From positions 1 through 18,733 of the forward strand of contig CAKVBV010000049.1 of the NCBI GenBank assembly GCA_934725535.1: DNA of 18,733 bases. Reading direction: 5' to 3'. The notes under the pieces are model-generated. The model saw only the letters and a program-made list of their open reading frames with translations, ran no database searches and was not told the DNA's origin. Made by a program: the position numbers and the translations under genes. Positions within the stretch are counted from its first letter, which is position 1; every line of letters begins with the position of its first letter. This DNA comes from an uncultured Bacteroidales bacterium. GTDB taxonomy: Bacteria; Bacteroidota; Bacteroidia; Bacteroidales; Paludibacteraceae. Shown one piece after another: positions 16,393 to 18,733 of this stretch.

Positions 16393-16436
16393 TATTAGCC
16401 ACATTAGTCTCATTAGTCTTATTGCCTTATTAGCCC
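16393..16436. repeat. 9-base tandem array, second copy of the YATTAGYCY family
   Basis: Units start at 16393, 16402, 16411, 16420 (one base short) and 16428. CATTAGTCT occurs twice and TATTAGCCC once, identical to units in the array before purD at 2706-2742, in the same orientation and 13.7 kb away. Here no gene start follows. Confidence 0.85.
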
Positions 16437-16486
16437 TGTCTCTCCCCCCCCCTTGAGGTGAAGGGAATGCCGCCTTATTGCGGATT

Positions 16487-16516
16487 TTCGAATGATGCCC
16501 TGTGGACATCATTGAA
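16487..16516. other. Imperfect hairpin in the post-purC gap
   Basis: AATGATG (16491-16497) pairs with CATCATT (16507-16513). TTC and GAA extend the stem after a bulged G at 16490, and two C-G pairs can close the top. No T-run follows, so it is not an obvious terminator. Confidence 0.5.
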
Positions 16517-16541
16517 CTCCTTATCGTCTCGCGTCGTTAAT

Positions 16542-16566
16542 TGCCCGCAGGGCAGTCCGTTAACGG
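16542..16566. other. Two adjacent perfect palindromes
   Basis: TGCCC (16542-16546) pairs with GGGCA (16550-16554) around GCA. Two bases later comes the self-complementary CCGTTAACGG (16557-16566). They could be a protein-binding site or a degraded palindromic repeat; nothing further supports a role. Confidence 0.5.
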
Positions 16567-16680
16567 CTCATTGACGGCAGTTAGCGGAGAATGGTTTTGT
16601 GAAAATTAATGGCTAATTCGTGGTTAATTATATGTTTCTCAATGTGATATGGGAATTAATGGAGTGTCATGCCTGCTTTC

Positions 16681-16715
16681 TCAAATCGTACATCGTACAT
16701 TCGTAAATCGTAAAT
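16681..16715. repeat. 7-8-base tandem array, TCGTAMA family
   Basis: Successive words TCGTACA (twice), then TTCGTAAA and TCGTAAA, fill this stretch, preceded by TCAAA. The words match the array in the carB leader (11948-11978). Confidence 0.75.
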
Positions 16716-16716
16716 A

Positions 16717-16826
16717 CCCGCTGTTCCCCCGCTGTTCCCCCGCCGACCTCACGCCGACAACTACGGTATTTTTACGGTTGATACACGGTAGATATACGGT
16801 AGATACACGGTAGATAATCGGTTTAT
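16717..16826. repeat. Ten-unit 11-base-period array that drifts in sequence
   Basis: Steps of exactly 11 bases from 16717 give neighbouring units that resemble each other while the array changes along its length. The first two are identical (CCCGCTGTTCC), the next two share CGCCGAC, and from 16761 the units share ACGGT. ACACGGTAGAT appears at 16783 and 16805, with ATACGGTAGAT between them. The 11-base spacing appears to hold from the GC-rich to the AT-rich part, though the CG core shifts by one base near 16761. Confidence 0.75.
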
Positions 16827-16869
16827 TTAGCGAATCCGACCGTACCCATACAATACTCTCATCGTCCCC

Positions 16870-16900
16870 TTGCCCATATCATAAATAATTTGTAACTTTG
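16870..16900 (+). promoter_or_regulatory. Bacteroidota-type promoter for the 128-residue protein
   Basis: TAACTTTG at 16893-16900 matches the Bacteroidota -7 consensus TAnnTTTG exactly, and a TTG at 16870-16872 lies 20 bases upstream as a -33 element. Transcription would start near 16906, leaving a leader of about 20 bases before the ATG at 16927. Confidence 0.75.
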
Positions 16901-16926
16901 CAACCCAATACTAACATCTCATAAAT

Positions 16927-17313
16927 ATGGCACGCACCACACTCTCTCATCCTTTCGACACCATGTCGGGCAAACTCACCCGCGCCGACAAAGTCATTCT
17001 CCGCACCCGCAACGGCAATACCCATGCCTATGCCATCCGCAATCCCTACCGTGGACCTGTCGCCCCCACGCGCCAACGCACCTTGGATGCTTTCGCATCG
17101 GCGGTTGCCCAAGCCAAGACCATCCTCAATGACCCCGCCTTGCGTACCGAATGGCAACAGCGTTTCAACAAATACACCGCCCGTGCCAACCGCTATCCGT
17201 CCTCCTATCCCAAACCATGCACCACTCTCCGCGGCTACATCATTTCCACCCTCACCCGCGAAGCCCAAGACTCAGGCACCACAACTTCGCCCAATACTAC
17301 AGAGCAGGAATAG
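16927..17313 (+). CDS. Conserved-type small protein of unknown function
   Basis: The protein has 128 residues, basic overall, with no signal peptide or membrane segment. The N-terminal part (SGKLTRADKVILRTRNG, about residues 14-30) looks like beta structure rich in Arg/Lys. A likely helix follows (TLDAFASAVAQAKTILNDPALRTEWQQRF, written here in pieces: TLDAFASAVAQAK about 52-64, then ILNDPALRTEWQQRF). Near residues 99-105 comes TLRGYII, then a Ser/Thr/Glu-rich tail. This pattern (an SGKL start, a Pro-Thr-x-x-Gln-like turn, a helix, TLRGYI) resembles small hypothetical proteins I recall from Bacteroidales, but I cannot name a family or function. A good promoter precedes it and codon use resembles the neighbours, so it is probably a real gene. 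Confidence 0.75.
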   Translation: MARTTLSHPFDTMSGKLTRADKVILRTRNGNTHAYAIRNPYRGPVAPTRQRTLDAFASAVAQAKTILNDPALRTEWQQRFNKYTARANRYPSSYPKPCTTLRGYIISTLTREAQDSGTTTSPNTTEQE

Positions 17314-17354
17314 CCAATCCCTTGCCGTGTTTTTCACTTTTTCTATTCAAAATG

Positions 17355-17385
17355 TTGTGTATATCCAAAAGATATATTACCTTTG
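17355..17385 (+). promoter_or_regulatory. Bacteroidota-type promoter for the T9SS cargo gene
   Basis: TACCTTTG at 17378-17385 matches TAnnTTTG exactly, with TTG at 17355-17357 exactly 20 bases upstream, the same geometry as the promoter at 16870-16900. Transcription would start near 17391, giving a leader of about 64 bases before the ATG at 17455. The gene is thus probably transcribed separately from the 128-residue protein. Confidence 0.75.
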
Positions 17386-17454
17386 CGCATGGTTGGGCAT
17401 ATATGGTTGCCATAATGTAAAATCGTGTAGTAATAAATCTGTAAATCATGCAAC

Positions 17455-18733
17455 ATGAGAGACGTGCATCTGTTTCCGAAATACGCCTTGTGTATCGTCT
17501 TCTCGGTGTGCCTGCATGTTGCCGCGTGGGGCGCACCGTTTATGGATGCCACTGCCGCACCATATAGACGGAATACCACTGCACGCCTGACAGTCCGCCA
17601 AAACCAACAGCCTGTCCAACCGACCCTTTGGCACCAATCGGATACTGCCATTATCTCTCCCTCGTTTACCGATACCATTGCTTCCCCGACCTCATACACG
17701 ATGATGATGGTCTATCAGACCTTGCAGCCCGCCACTCCCCAGCAACTATGGCGTATCAGCAGAACGGACAGTGCCTTCTATGCCATCACCACCCACGGAC
17801 TATCTACCGAACGCATACAGCCCTCTCCCCGCAACACCACGCCGCGTACCACTCCCACGATATACACCCTACAGCATACCTTGCGTCCCGATACTGCTTA
17901 CCGTGGCATATACCGACTGCATACGGGTGCTACCGTTTCCGATAGTAGCCAAATTGCCCTCCATGAGGTCGCCTATTTCGACAGCCGTCTTACCAAACGC
18001 CAATCGCTGATGTTCCAAACCTATTTGGCTATCAAGCACGGCATCACATTGGATAATGCCCCGTACCTCTCTACCCGTGGTGATACGCTATGGCACCCGA
18101 AAGCGAATAAGACCTACTACCACCGTCTGCTGGGTATAGGTACCGACACCGTCTATCACCTCCATGCTACACACAGCACCTCATTGGAGGATTCACTGCT
18201 AAGTATATTCACAACGAATCCGCTCCCTATAAACACCTACGCCCTCATAGGCGATGACGATGTGCCTTTAGGCTGGTCACCTTATGAAAACGGCTATGCC
18301 TTGCTGCAACGCACATGGCTGTTGCGAACCACGGACACACTGCCTGACATCTGTATTGCTCTGAATAAAGACAACCTCCCCGATGCTCCCGATACCCTTG
18401 CACTGATACTCCTCAATACTGACGGCGACATTACCCAAATCGTCTATCCCGATTCCACCAACGCAAAGCACCAATTATGCTATACTATCCCTTGCCCCGC
18501 TACACATACATGGTTCTCATTCCTGACCACTGACAGTGAGACACCCAACCGACACCAAGTGCAAAAGAACAACCAAGGAAACAATAACAACGACAAAGAC
18601 AATAAAAATAGAGACAACGAAAACAACGAAGACTACACCCACTACGGAGACTGCGCCATCAGCCTCTCTCCTAATCCTACGCATGGCGAATACGTATTCA
18701 GTATATCCCTGCCACAGGAGGCAGACCTTGTAC
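17455..18733 (+). CDS. Secreted T9SS cargo protein with surface-protein domain, 3' end cut by the window
   Basis: The frame is open from the ATG at 17455 to the window end (426 codons, no stop); a TAA at 17434-17436 bounds it upstream, so this is the only start. Residues 1-26 look like a signal peptide: short basic N-region, hydrophobic YALCIVFSVCLHVAAW, cleavage near Ala-Trp-Gly-Ala. Residues 170-330 match a domain common in Bacteroidota surface proteins (I recall it as DUF8202): MFQTYLAIKHGITL (186-199), HRLLGIGTDTVYHL (223-236), YALIGDDD (262-269) and LLQRTWLLRTTDT (283-295). A low-complexity Asn/Asp/Lys linker spans about 372-394. ISLSPNPTHGEYVFSISLPQ from residue 402 is the start of a type A T9SS C-terminal sorting domain. 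The protein is therefore predicted to cross the outer membrane by T9SS and be displayed or released. Its substrate or partner is unknown. Confidence 0.85.
   Translation, partial: MRDVHLFPKYALCIVFSVCLHVAAWGAPFMDATAAPYRRNTTARLTVRQNQQPVQPTLWHQSDTAIISPSFTDTIASPTSYTMMMVYQTLQPATPQQLWRISRTDSAFYAITTHGLSTERIQPSPRNTTPRTTPTIYTLQHTLRPDTAYRGIYRLHTGATVSDSSQIALHEVAYFDSRLTKRQSLMFQTYLAIKHGITLDNAPYLSTRGDTLWHPKANKTYYHRLLGIGTDTVYHLHATHSTSLEDSLLSIFTTNPLPINTYALIGDDDVPLGWSPYENGYALLQRTWLLRTTDTLPDICIALNKDNLPDAPDTLALILLNTDGDITQIVYPDSTNAKHQLCYTIPCPATHTWFSFLTTDSETPNRHQVQKNNQGNNNNDKDNKNRDNENNEDYTHYGDCAISLSPNPTHGEYVFSISLPQEADLV

Larger units (their letters stand above)
16298..16926. other. 629-base non-coding region rich in repeats and palindromes
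   Basis: I see no credible gene in this gap. It holds, in order: the purC terminator, a 9-base array, a C9 homopolymer (16444-16452), a small CCGC/GCGG hairpin (about 16471-16484), a larger imperfect hairpin, two perfect palindromes, a stretch with repeated ATTAATGG words (about 16605-16660), a 7-8-base array, an 11-base array and the promoter of the next gene. The repeats with their own entries are described there. Confidence 0.8.

Noticed and set aside
16631..16638. TATGTTTC as a -7 box in the long gap
   Set aside because: One mismatch, no convincing -33 element about 20 bases upstream, and no gene directly downstream.
16393..16826. CRISPR-like array in the post-purC gap
   Set aside because: Units are 7-11 bases in direct tandem without spacers, and no cas genes are present.
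17297..17699. Minus-strand frames and the plus-strand frame at 17628-17945 near the end
   Set aside because: They overlap the long secreted-protein frame, which has a promoter, a signal peptide and recognisable domain motifs; the others have none.

Overview
The window comes from a Bacteroidota genome, most likely order Bacteroidales. Three things support this: two promoters of the Bacteroidota type (a -7 box matching TAnnTTTG, with TTG 20 bases upstream), the start of a type IX secretion (T9SS) sorting domain in the last gene, and start codons that mostly lack a Shine-Dalgarno sequence and sit behind AT-rich leaders. I cannot name the genus.

Positions 1-16297 are a single-strand cluster for nucleotide synthesis: purM (3' part), purN, purH, purD, folD, purT, purB, purA, an unusual long purF, carA, carB and purC. 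Two junctions are 4-base ATGA overlaps (purN/purH and purD/folD). A hairpin with a T-run after purC looks like the terminator. Together the genes cover PRPP to phosphoribosylamine (purF), GAR synthesis (purD), GAR formylation by two routes (purN with 10-formyl-THF, purT with formate), AIR synthesis (purM), SAICAR synthesis (purC), adenylosuccinate lyase (purB), the last two steps to IMP (purH) and the committed step to AMP (purA). FolD makes the 10-formyl-THF used by PurN and PurH. CarAB makes carbamoyl phosphate for pyrimidines and arginine. PurL/Q/S, purE/K and guaA/B are not in the window.

Positions 16298-16926 are non-coding and rich in repeats and palindromes. Two independently promoted genes follow: a 128-residue protein of unknown function, and a secreted protein (17455 to the window end, incomplete) with a signal peptide, a domain typical of Bacteroidota surface proteins, an Asn/Asp-rich linker and the start of a T9SS sorting domain.

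The most unusual signal lies between the genes. Most gaps in the cluster, and the long gap after it, hold short degenerate tandem arrays with units of 7-8, 9 or 11 bases. Several arrays supply the stop codon of the gene before or run up to the start codon of the gene after. Similar words recur in gaps 4.7 and 13.7 kb apart. The carB-purC gap instead holds an 84-base double-hairpin palindromic element. CarA and CarB look more like the eukaryotic CAD-type synthetase than the E. coli type.
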